From assembly GCA_029857855.1 (NCBI GenBank), contig JAOUGG010000258.1:1-5310 (forward strand): a DNA stretch of 5,310 nucleotides. Direction: 5' to 3'. Below the pieces are notes generated by a model that ran no database searches, was not told the DNA's origin, and was given only the letters and a program-made list of their open reading frames with translations. Origin of the DNA: Acidimicrobiia bacterium (GTDB lineage Bacteria; Actinomycetota; Acidimicrobiia; Acidimicrobiales; SZUA-35). Position numbers and translations under genes: made by a program. Positions 1 through 5,310 of this stretch are shown in pieces. Every line of letters begins with the position of its first letter. The first letter of the stretch is position 1.

Positions 1-310
1 CCAGATTCTCGTCGACAGTCAGCTCGGCGAATATGCGTCGACCCTCCATCACCTGGGCGATACCACCTCGAACGATGTTGGATGGGTTCGAGTGGGTGAT
101 ATCGGTGCCGTTCCACGTGATCGAGCCCTTGGTCACTTCGCCTTCGTGGACTGACAGCAGCCCGGTTATCGCACGTGAGGTCGTCGTCTTACCCGCCCCG
201 TTGGAGCCGAGTAGGGCCACGATCTCGCCGTCGGGAACCTCAATCGAGAGGCCTCGTAGAACCAGGATTACTTCGTTGTAGACAACCTCGAGGTTGGCGA
301 CTTCGAGCAC
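1..310 (-). CDS. livF: LivF-type ABC transporter ATP-binding protein (5' part, cut by left edge)
   Basis: This is one of the two cytoplasmic ATPase subunits that power a branched-chain amino-acid-type (HAAT) ABC importer. The reading frame starts at a GTG (310-308) and stays open for 103 codons to the window edge. Visible motifs are a Walker A loop, GSNGAGKT (residues 35-42), and the segment MEGRRIF (88-94) followed by LTVDENL. An EGRRIF segment in the Q-loop region is characteristic of LivF and separates it from LivG. The ABC signature, Walker B and H-loop lie outside the window. The GTG start is supported by GAGGAG five bases upstream and by the protein beginning directly with the family's usual LEVxNLxVxY strand. 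It follows the binding-protein gene by 92 nt on the same strand and closes the visible cassette. The family call is firm; the substrate is unknown. Confidence 0.93.
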   Translation of the reverse strand, partial: MLEVANLEVVYNEVILVLRGLSIEVPDGEIVALLGSNGAGKTTTSRAITGLLSVHEGEVTKGSITWNGTDITHSNPSNIVRGGIAQVMEGRRIFAELTVDENL

Positions 311-315
311 TGAAT

Positions 316-321
316 CTCCTC
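316..321 (-). promoter_or_regulatory. Ribosome binding site of livF
   Basis: GAGGAG on the minus strand lies five bases before the GTG at 310. It decides the GTG start, since there is no ATG nearby in this frame. It lies 16 nt downstream of the intergenic hairpin, so the hairpin itself does not cover it. Confidence 0.75.
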
Positions 322-337
322 AACAGTGGGGGTGGCC

Positions 338-376
338 GGGGGCCGCTCGATCTCGTTGCCGAGTCGAACGGCCCCC
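338..376 (-). promoter_or_regulatory. Strong intergenic RNA hairpin between binding-protein gene and livF (mRNA stabiliser, attenuator or U-less terminator)
   Basis: In the transcript, GGGGGCCG (376-369) pairs perfectly with CGGCCCCC (345-338). The stem continues inward with a U-G pair, four pairs UCGA/UCGA, a single bulged A (position 351), four pairs CUCG/CGAG and a GCAA loop of the stable GNRA class (359-356). That gives 17 base pairs with one bulge. It starts 26 nt after the stop codon of the binding-protein gene. No run of U follows the stem; the next bases are GGCCACCCCC. It is therefore not a classic intrinsic terminator. Such hairpins after binding-protein genes are known to protect the upstream message from 3' decay and to lower expression of the downstream gene, as in malE-malF. 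Partial termination is also possible, because actinobacterial terminators often lack a U tract. Confidence 0.7.
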
Positions 377-402
377 AAACACCTACCTAGTGGAACAACC
401 GA

Positions 403-1845
403 TCAGCCGCTGGGGGTGATGCAGGGACCGTCGAAGACGTAATCTGCAGCCACGCTGCCGACGTAATCCTTCTCCAGCGGGATCATGCCGGTGCTTCCCG
501 GGTTCTCCGGGGTGTAGTCGCCCATCGGGATCAGGTTGAACGCCTCGGCATCCACGTCGTAGATCCAGCTCGAGCGGACGACGGCTTCGTTGTAGTCCGC
601 CGGCCAGGACTGATTGGCCGACAGGCCGCCGAAGTCGACTTCGATTCCGGATCCGGCGAGCGCCACCATGTTGGCTCGGGTCATATCACCACCGTCGATG
701 GCAGCCCGGATCAGCGTCTCGGTCATCATGCCTTCGATCCAACCGGTCGAGTACACGTCCGAGATGCTGAGCTCGGGTCGACGAGCGACCATCTCGGTCA
801 CCAGGCGGTCCATCTCGGGAATACCCGGGGTGGCCCACGAGGCGTAGTAGCCCGACTGGAAGTAGTACTGATCGAACTCACCGGCGAAGTCGCTGGTCAG
901 CATGACCGGATAGCTGAACGACGGGCTGTTGCCCGACCAGAGGCCGTCATAGCCTTGGGAAACGGCGTTGCCGAAGATGTCGAGAAGCTCACCGGGGGTG
1001 AGTGTGGTCCACACCATCGTGGCACCGGAACCGACAAGCTCGGCGATGACGCCGGTGCGGTCGTCGCCGGCAACCTGGCTGGTCCCGTCATAGACGATGG
1101 GAATACCAAGCTCTTCGGCGGCGATCTTGGCACCTGCGGCGCCGTCTTCACCGTATTCGCCGGGTCGGCTGAGAATGGCGAGCGAGGGCTCCAGGCCCTG
1201 CTCCTCTGCATAGCCGGCCAACCACTCGACGCCGTTCATCGACTCGATGCAGTAGGTGGTCTGCTTCTCCAGAATGGCCGCACCGAATTCGGGGTCCGGC
1301 CACAGCGAGGCCCAGCTCAGGGGGATGACGAGGACGTTGTCCTCGGCCGCCTGGGCTGCGATCGCGGCGGTGATCGGAGAACCGGTGTTCTCGGTGATCA
1401 TCAGCACGCCGTCTTCGGACTCCTGAGCGAACTGCTCGTAGTTCTGGATGCCGACATCGGTGGCATAACCACTGTCGATGACCACGGGTTCGACGGTCCA
1501 ACCCTCGTAGCCACCGGCCTCGTTGAAGGCCTCCCAGTACACCTGTTGGGCGGCGACGATCTCCGACACCAACGAAGCAAACGGGCCCGACAGGTCGGCG
1601 TTGAGGCCGACCCGGATGACCTTGTTCTCGGCATCGACGCCGAAGTCGGTTGCGACCTCACCACCGCCGCCTTCGTCCATGGCCTCCGTGGAGTCGGTTG
1701 TGTCGTCCATCGCCTCGGTGGTGTCGGTTGTGTCCTCGGTTGAGGTGTCATCTTCCACGGCGGCTCCATCGTCGCTGCCTCCACAGGAGGCGGCGATCAT
1801 GGCGAACACCAGGAAGATCGTCAATAAGTATCGGATCTTTTTCAT
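403..1845 (-). CDS. ABC transporter substrate-binding lipoprotein, branched-chain amino-acid type (Peripla_BP_6-like)
   Basis: This extracytoplasmic receptor of a HAAT-family importer binds the ligand and delivers it to LivH/LivM. The product is 480 aa. Residues 1-20 form a lipoprotein signal peptide: MKKIR, a hydrophobic core, then IAASC with Cys21 as the lipidation site. Residues 22-66 are a Ser/Thr/Asp/Glu/Gly-rich linker holding a 10-residue tandem repeat. The periplasmic-binding fold starts at about residue 75 with VIRVGLNADLSGPF, the usual opening strand of the LivK class, and runs to the C-terminus. The fold contains two Cys residues (199 and 475). I chose the ATG at 1845 because it gives a proper signal peptide and has GGGGAG ten bases upstream. 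The frame is open back to a TTG at 1980, but that would bury the signal behind 45 charged residues. It lies between livM and livF, with a 135-nt leader and a strong hairpin behind it, so it may be expressed at a different level from its neighbours. The ligand cannot be read from the sequence. Confidence 0.93.
   Translation of the reverse strand: MKKIRYLLTIFLVFAMIAASCGGSDDGAAVEDDTSTEDTTDTTEAMDDTTDSTEAMDEGGGGEVATDFGVDAENKVIRVGLNADLSGPFASLVSEIVAAQQVYWEAFNEAGGYEGWTVEPVVIDSGYATDVGIQNYEQFAQESEDGVLMITENTGSPITAAIAAQAAEDNVLVIPLSWASLWPDPEFGAAILEKQTTYCIESMNGVEWLAGYAEEQGLEPSLAILSRPGEYGEDGAAGAKIAAEELGIPIVYDGTSQVAGDDRTGVIAELVGSGATMVWTTLTPGELLDIFGNAVSQGYDGLWSGNSPSFSYPVMLTSDFAGEFDQYYFQSGYYASWATPGIPEMDRLVTEMVARRPELSISDVYSTGWIEGMMTETLIRAAIDGGDMTRANMVALAGSGIEVDFGGLSANQSWPADYNEAVVRSSWIYDVDAEAFNLIPMGDYTPENPGSTGMIPLEKDYVGSVAADYVFDGPCITPSG
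1677..1736 (-). repeat. Two tandem 30-bp repeats in the lipoprotein linker
   Basis: Units 1677-1706 and 1707-1736 match at 26 of 30 bases. They encode two copies of a 10-residue unit, (E/D)DTTD(T/S)TEAM, about residues 37-56 of the binding lipoprotein. The repeat keeps the reading frame and forms most of the acidic tether between the lipidated Cys and the binding domain. It is probably prone to length change by slippage or recombination. Confidence 0.85.
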
Positions 1846-1980
1846 TGCTTTGCTTCTCCCCTTCCGGGATATGGAGGGCCCGTTGTGGACCTCTCGTATT
1901 TCCTCAGAGATTGATTGGTATACCAGGTCATCCGGCTCCGGATCTGTCACCCGCACTGTTCGGAACCGAGATGTCAGCAA
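1846..1980 (-). promoter_or_regulatory. Leader of the binding-protein gene with two palindromes; possible promoter/operator
   Basis: This 135-nt gap follows the livM stop and is much longer than the 7-nt gap between livH and livM. It contains a perfect 10-bp palindrome, TGGTATACCA (1916-1925), and next to it an inverted repeat, ATCCGG-ct-CCGGAT (1930-1943). On the minus strand the first palindrome reads TGGTATACC, which could serve as an extended -10 element (TG-N-TATAcc), but no convincing -35 lies 17 bases before it. A GTAC-type core flanked by T and A recalls GntR-family operators, though the half-site spacing does not fit one subfamily exactly. A separate promoter for the binding-protein gene is plausible; I did not find a clear one. 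Confidence 0.35.
1856..1861 (-). promoter_or_regulatory. Ribosome binding site of the binding-lipoprotein gene
   Basis: GGGGAG on the minus strand lies ten bases before the ATG at 1845. Together with the signal peptide that begins there, it fixes the start at this ATG rather than at the TTG directly after livM. Confidence 0.65.
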
Positions 1981-3282
1981 TCAGTAACTGAAGGGCCACC
2001 CCTTCCAGTAGTTGCGAATCCTGATCCAGATTCCGAACAAGCCGAGTGGCTCAAAGATCATGAACAGAACGATGAGCACACCGAAGATCACGAAGTTCCA
2101 AAGGAACACGCTCATCGGCCACCCGGGCGACGCCGGCGTCAGAGAGATCGGTCCGAAGTCTCCAGAGCCACTGGTCAACATCAGATTGGCGAAGCTGGCA
2201 ACGATGCCCTCGCCGGCCACCTGATCGCCAAGCCATTCGGTGAATCGCTTGACCACCTCGGGCGTCAGCTCCACAAAGATCGTGCCGAGAATCGTGCCGG
2301 CGATCGTGCCAGCACCGCCAATCAACAGGATGGCGATGAAGTCGACCGAGAGGAACAGCGACCATTGGACCGGGGCGACCCGACCGTTGTATGAGGCGAA
2401 CAGCGCACCACCGATACCGGCGTAAAAGGAGCTGATAGCGAAACCGATCCGCTTGTACTTCTGCTCGGGCACCCCCATGACCTCGGCCGCTATGTCGCGG
2501 TCGCGGATGGCGGCCAATGCTCGGCCCGTGCGGCTGCGGATGATGTTCTTGGCGGCGATGGCGAACAGGATGAACAGGGCGGTCAGGAAGAAGAACTGCT
2601 TTTGTTCTTCCGAGAGATGGATCAACCCGAACCAGGTGCCGTCGGAAGTCATGTCGACGAGTGGCGTCTCTTCTTTCCAGAATCTGAGCTGGAGTTCGGG
2701 CCAGGTGCGGCCTGACTCGAAGTCACCGGCAAACTCAGGCAACATCCGTCCGAGGTGCAGCCCGATGAAGACCAATCCGATGGTGGCGATCGCCAGATAC
2801 AAACCTCGCACCCGAACGGCAGCCGGCGACACCAGCATGCCGACCAGTGCGGCGGCAACACCGGCGGCGGGCAACCAGATCCACATGGGCAGCCCGAGGC
2901 CGCAGACGCCGGCCTGATCGAGTACGCCCAACTCCTCGTGGAACGGTACACACGCGGTCACTCCGTCGCCCGGACCACCCAGAGCGACGGCCATGTAGGC
3001 GCCGACTCCCATGAAGAAGGCGTGGCCGATCGAAACCTGACCGGTTACACCGACCAGGATGGTGAAGCCGAGCGCGGCGATCCCGAGGGTGATCATGTTG
3101 GTGACAGGGTTCAACCAGGTGCCACCGAGGAAGAATTCGGGGATCGCGCCGAGAACGGGGGCACCGAGCGCAGTGAGCACAGTGGCGAGGAGCAGCAGCG
3201 CCATCGCCACCTTCTGAAAATAGGTGGGCAGGATGGCGGCGTCTTGTTCGTAGGCGGTACGAAGCAGAGGTCGACGAAACAT
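1981..3282 (-). CDS. livM: LivM-type permease of a branched-chain amino-acid-type ABC importer
   Basis: This is one of the two membrane subunits forming the channel with LivH. The product is 433 aa, on the long side for LivM. Family hallmarks are GVTGQVSIGHAFFMGVGAY (residues 78-96), VRVRGLYLAIATIGLVFI (156-173) and the cytoplasmic coupling region SRTGRALAAIRDRDIAAEVMGV (250-271), followed by the AISSFYAGIGGALFA helix. It is predicted to have roughly eight to ten membrane segments. The N-terminal YEQD motif (11-14) and the C-terminal YWKGWPFSY match what I recall of actinobacterial LivM proteins, which supports the ATG at 3282. That ATG lies 7 nt after the livH stop, and GGAGGG inside the end of livH (3300-3295) is twelve bases away, a rather long spacing. 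Two soluble stretches stand out: residues 104-131 with Cys111 and Cys127, and about 182-229. Translation is probably coupled to livH. Confidence 0.94.
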   Translation of the reverse strand: MFRRPLLRTAYEQDAAILPTYFQKVAMALLLLATVLTALGAPVLGAIPEFFLGGTWLNPVTNMITLGIAALGFTILVGVTGQVSIGHAFFMGVGAYMAVALGGPGDGVTACVPFHEELGVLDQAGVCGLGLPMWIWLPAAGVAAALVGMLVSPAAVRVRGLYLAIATIGLVFIGLHLGRMLPEFAGDFESGRTWPELQLRFWKEETPLVDMTSDGTWFGLIHLSEEQKQFFFLTALFILFAIAAKNIIRSRTGRALAAIRDRDIAAEVMGVPEQKYKRIGFAISSFYAGIGGALFASYNGRVAPVQWSLFLSVDFIAILLIGGAGTIAGTILGTIFVELTPEVVKRFTEWLGDQVAGEGIVASFANLMLTSGSGDFGPISLTPASPGWPMSVFLWNFVIFGVLIVLFMIFEPLGLFGIWIRIRNYWKGWPFSY

Positions 3283-3289
3283 GAGTAGC

Positions 3290-4264
3290 TCACACCCTCC
3301 GAATCTCGGGAGTACCGAACAGGCCGTAGGGTCTCACCACGAGGACGATCAGCATGACCAGATAGGGCACGATCGTGGAGTAGCCCGACCCGAGGATACT
3401 GTTGTATTGGGACAGATACTGACCGGCGAACACCTCGGCCAGTGCGATCATGACCCCGCCGTAGATAACGCCGATGACCGAGTCGAGCCCGCCCAGCACG
3501 ATCACCGGAAGCACCCGGAAGGCCAGTACGGGGTGGATCTCCTGGCTGACCGATCCCCCGGGTGGGAAGGGGGCCATACCGTACGCGATACCTGCCAGCG
3601 CAGCGAGCGCCACGCCGAGGGCCCAGGCGATGGCGAACACCCGCCCGACGTTGATGCCCTGGGCCATTGCCGCCTCCTGATCGAAGGCGACGGCCCGCAT
3701 GGCCACACCGAATCGTGACCGGTAGAAGAAGAACACGACCAGCCCGGCGATAAGCGCCATGATGGCGGCGGCCACGTAGGACTTGGGGATCAGGGCGTCG
3801 GCAACGGTCCAGGCCTCGGCGCCCCACGGAACCCCGAGGCTTCGACCCTCGAGGGCCGTGGCGTCGATGTTGAAGGGGCGGATGGCGAACTCGAGGCCCA
3901 GCGTGATGACCGCCATGGCGAACAGAGGTTGGCCGATCATCGGCCGAATGGTGAGCCGTTCGACCACCAACCCAAGGATCGCCGCGATGATCAACGTGAA
4001 GATGAGGTTGCTGAGCCAGACGCCGATCGACGGGGTTTCACCCTCGGGCCCGGCGAGCGGATTCCCGAACGGCAGGAACGGGAGGCCGCGATCGGCGATC
4101 AGGATCGACATGAACATGGCGCCGGCCATCGACAGGGCGCTGGCGGCGAAGTTCAAGACCTGAGTGCCCTTGAAGATGATCACGAAGCCGAGGCCCATCA
4201 TGATGTACACCGCGCCGAGGGCGAGGGCCTTGACCAGGGTTTGTATGAACGTGGTTACGTCCAC
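3290..4264 (-). CDS. livH: LivH-type permease of a branched-chain amino-acid-type ABC importer
   Basis: This is the second membrane subunit of the importer channel, 324 aa, close to the usual LivH length. It opens with the typical first helix ALALGAVYIMMGLGFVIIF and the conserved VLNFA turn (residues 36-40). ERLTIRPM (102-109) follows the second helix block. The coupling region SRFGVAMRAVAFDQEAAMAQG (183-203) leads into GINVGRVFAIAWALGVALAA, the family's ATPase-docking segment and next helix. The start is a GTG at 4264, chosen because GGAGGT lies nine bases upstream and the protein begins at the expected distance before the first membrane helix. It lies 76 nt after the acyl-CoA synthetase gene and 7 nt before livM, so livH and livM are almost certainly cotranscribed. 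The usual NFAHG motif reads NFAAS here. Confidence 0.94.
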   Translation of the reverse strand: MDVTTFIQTLVKALALGAVYIMMGLGFVIIFKGTQVLNFAASALSMAGAMFMSILIADRGLPFLPFGNPLAGPEGETPSIGVWLSNLIFTLIIAAILGLVVERLTIRPMIGQPLFAMAVITLGLEFAIRPFNIDATALEGRSLGVPWGAEAWTVADALIPKSYVAAAIMALIAGLVVFFFYRSRFGVAMRAVAFDQEAAMAQGINVGRVFAIAWALGVALAALAGIAYGMAPFPPGGSVSQEIHPVLAFRVLPVIVLGGLDSVIGVIYGGVMIALAEVFAGQYLSQYNSILGSGYSTIVPYLVMLIVLVVRPYGLFGTPEIRRV

Positions 4265-4340
4265 GATGTGACTACCTCCATCGATACGGTGCTCAGAGCA
4301 GAGCCCACCGGTTCGGTGCTGTTCAGTTCCGGCCGGCCCA
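4265..4340 (-). other. Gap between acyl-CoA synthetase gene and livH
   Basis: These 76 nt hold the livH ribosome binding site and two weak symmetric elements: GGCCGGCC (4331-4338) just after the synthetase stop, and CACCG-gtt-CGGTG (4306-4318). Neither makes a convincing terminator, because the stems are short and no U tract follows. I see no clear promoter, so cotranscription of the synthetase gene with livH is likely but not proven. Confidence 0.45.
4274..4279 (-). promoter_or_regulatory. Ribosome binding site of livH
   Basis: GGAGGT on the minus strand is a near-ideal Shine-Dalgarno sequence nine bases before the GTG at 4264. It supports GTG as the livH start. Confidence 0.75.
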
Positions 4341-5310
4341 TCAGTACATCGAGTCCACGAGTTCGCCGAACGCGTCGAGCATCGCCGACCGCTTCAGCTT
4401 CTGGGTGGCGGTGAGCTCACCGTCCTCGTGGTCCAGCTCCTTGGGAATCATGCGGAAGTACTTGACCTGCTCCACCCGGGCGAATTTCTCGTTGGTCTCA
4501 TTGACGATCCCCTGTACCAGCTCCATGACCTCGGGACGGTCGGTGAGATCCCGGTAGGTGGTGTAGGGGATGTTCTTGCGCAATGCCCAATCGCCGACCG
4601 TGTCGAGTTCGATACCGATCAGCGCCGTCAGGTACTTGCGGCCGTCACCGATGATCATGGCCTCCTTGATCATGGGGGAGGCCTTGAGGCTGTTTTCGAT
4701 CTCGGACGGGGAGATGTTCTTGCCGCCGGACGTGATGATGATGTCCTTCATCCGGTCGACGATCTTGACGTGGGTGCCGTCGACCCACTCGGCCACATCA
4801 CCGGTACGGAGCCAGCCATCTTCGGTGAAGGTTTCGGCCGTCTTGTCGGGCTTGTTCCAGTAGCCCTTGAACACGCCGGGGTGCTTCGACTGGACCTCGC
4901 CAGTCTCCTCGTCGATCCGCAGCCCGGTACCGGGGTATGGTTCGCCGACGGTACCGAGTTTGAGGCGCCCGGGGTAGTTGCAGGTTGCCACGGCGCTGTT
5001 CTCGGTCATGCCGTAGAGCTCGAACACATCGATACCGATGCCCATGAAGAACTCGAGCACTTCGGGCGCGATCGGTGCAGCCCCACTCGCCGCCCGGCGG
5101 CAGTGGCGCAAACCGATCCGTTCCTGGAGCGGACGGAACACGAGGGGGTAGAAGATCCAGTTCAGCACCCGGCTCTTGGTGGTGTGTTTGCCACCGTTGG
5201 CCACTTTTTCCTTGCCGACAGTGGTTGCCGCCTTCAGGCCCATGTTCAGGACCGCCCGCTTGAACCGACTGGCGTCGCTGCCCCGAATCAGGACACCGGC
5301 GTGAAGTCGC
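4341..5310 (-). CDS. Long-chain acyl-CoA synthetase, AMP-binding family (3' part, cut by right edge)
   Basis: This is the C-terminal part, 322 codons plus one base, of an ATP-dependent acid-CoA ligase that converts a carboxylic acid, ATP and CoA to acyl-CoA, AMP and pyrophosphate. The frame has no stop up to the window edge. The Met at 5243 is internal, because the 22 codons before it (RLHAGVL... to ...AVLN) are typical of this family just after the first third of the protein. Visible motifs are YGMTE (5015-5001), GWLRTGD (TGD at 4805-4797), DRMKD with SGGKNISPSEIEN (about 4757-4690), and TATQKLKR near the end, carrying the likely catalytic Lys (4400-4398). GGKNISPSEIENSLKASP is typical of the long-chain (FAA1/FadD15-like) branch. 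The ATP-binding P-loop (TSGTTG-type) lies outside the window. Full-length relatives have about 600 residues. Its place ahead of livH suggests that it activates the imported compound; the acid specificity is unknown. Confidence 0.92.
   Translation of the reverse strand, partial: RLHAGVLIRGSDASRFKRAVLNMGLKAATTVGKEKVANGGKHTTKSRVLNWIFYPLVFRPLQERIGLRHCRRAASGAAPIAPEVLEFFMGIGIDVFELYGMTENSAVATCNYPGRLKLGTVGEPYPGTGLRIDEETGEVQSKHPGVFKGYWNKPDKTAETFTEDGWLRTGDVAEWVDGTHVKIVDRMKDIIITSGGKNISPSEIENSLKASPMIKEAMIIGDGRKYLTALIGIELDTVGDWALRKNIPYTTYRDLTDRPEVMELVQGIVNETNEKFARVEQVKYFRMIPKELDHEDGELTATQKLKRSAMLDAFGELVDSMY

Noticed and set aside
338..376. Calling the hairpin a standard intrinsic terminator
   Set aside because: No U run follows on the minus strand, and livF, an expected partner of the same importer, begins 28 nt later with a good ribosome binding site.
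955..1743. 262-codon open frame on the plus strand opposite the binding-lipoprotein gene
   Set aside because: It lies wholly inside a well-supported gene, has no recognisable domain or ribosome binding site, and is the kind of antisense frame that GC-rich codon bias keeps open.
1846..1980. Upstream extension of the lipoprotein gene to the TTG at 1980
   Set aside because: The added 45 residues are charged and would precede the signal peptide. The ATG at 1845 has a ribosome binding site and begins exactly at a proper lipoprotein signal.
2755..3288. 177-codon plus-strand frame opposite the livM 5' part
   Set aside because: Its composition (His, Gln, Asp and Gly rich, no hydrophobic core) and its complete overlap with livM mark it as a shadow.
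3111..3827. 238-codon minus-strand frame overlapping livH and livM
   Set aside because: It is out of frame with both genes, is Arg/Gly/Pro-rich as expected for a GC-rich shadow frame, and runs across the clear livH-livM junction.
4306..4318. CACCG-gtt-CGGTG inverted repeat as a terminator after the synthetase gene
   Set aside because: It has only five base pairs with a three-base loop and no U tract, too weak to call.
4341..5243. Start of the acyl-CoA synthetase at the Met at 5243 (300 aa protein)
   Set aside because: The frame continues open to the window edge with family-like residues before this Met, and the ATP-binding part of the enzyme would be missing. The gene is cut by the window, not short.

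Overview
The window carries one strand of genes only: all five genes lie on the minus strand and read from right to left. In order of transcription they are the 3' part of a long-chain acyl-CoA synthetase (AMP-binding) gene, livH, livM, a lipoprotein substrate-binding protein gene, and the 5' part of livF. This is a branched-chain amino-acid-type (LIV/HAAT family) ABC importer cassette with a CoA ligase in front. The two outer genes are cut by the window edges, and no livG gene (the second ATPase) is present.

The DNA looks GC-rich, and the binding protein is a Cys-anchored lipoprotein with a Thr/Asp/Glu-rich linker after the Cys. The LivM ends (a YEQD motif near the N-terminus and WPFSY at the C-terminus) resemble those I associate with high-GC Actinobacteria, possibly Acidimicrobiia such as Ilumatobacter relatives. 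That placement is an inference from style, not a measured result.

Layout: 1-310 livF (partial); 311-402 a gap with a strong 17-bp hairpin; 403-1845 the substrate-binding lipoprotein; 1846-1980 a 135-nt leader with two small palindromes that could hold a promoter or operator; 1981-3282 livM; a 7-nt gap; 3290-4264 livH; a 76-nt gap; 4341-5310 the acyl-CoA synthetase (partial). There is no gene-free stretch longer than 300 bases. I see no tRNA, rRNA, mobile element, CRISPR array or origin.

How they would work together: the lipoprotein captures a ligand outside the membrane and passes it to the LivH/LivM channel. LivF, with a LivG encoded elsewhere, powers import. The synthetase could activate an imported carboxylic acid to its CoA thioester. 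This last link suggests the ligand may be a fatty or other hydrophobic acid rather than leucine, isoleucine or valine, but nothing in the sequence proves it. Overall this is a recognisable transporter cassette. The most notable extras are the intergenic hairpin, the regulatory-looking leader of the binding-protein gene, and the coupling to a CoA ligase.
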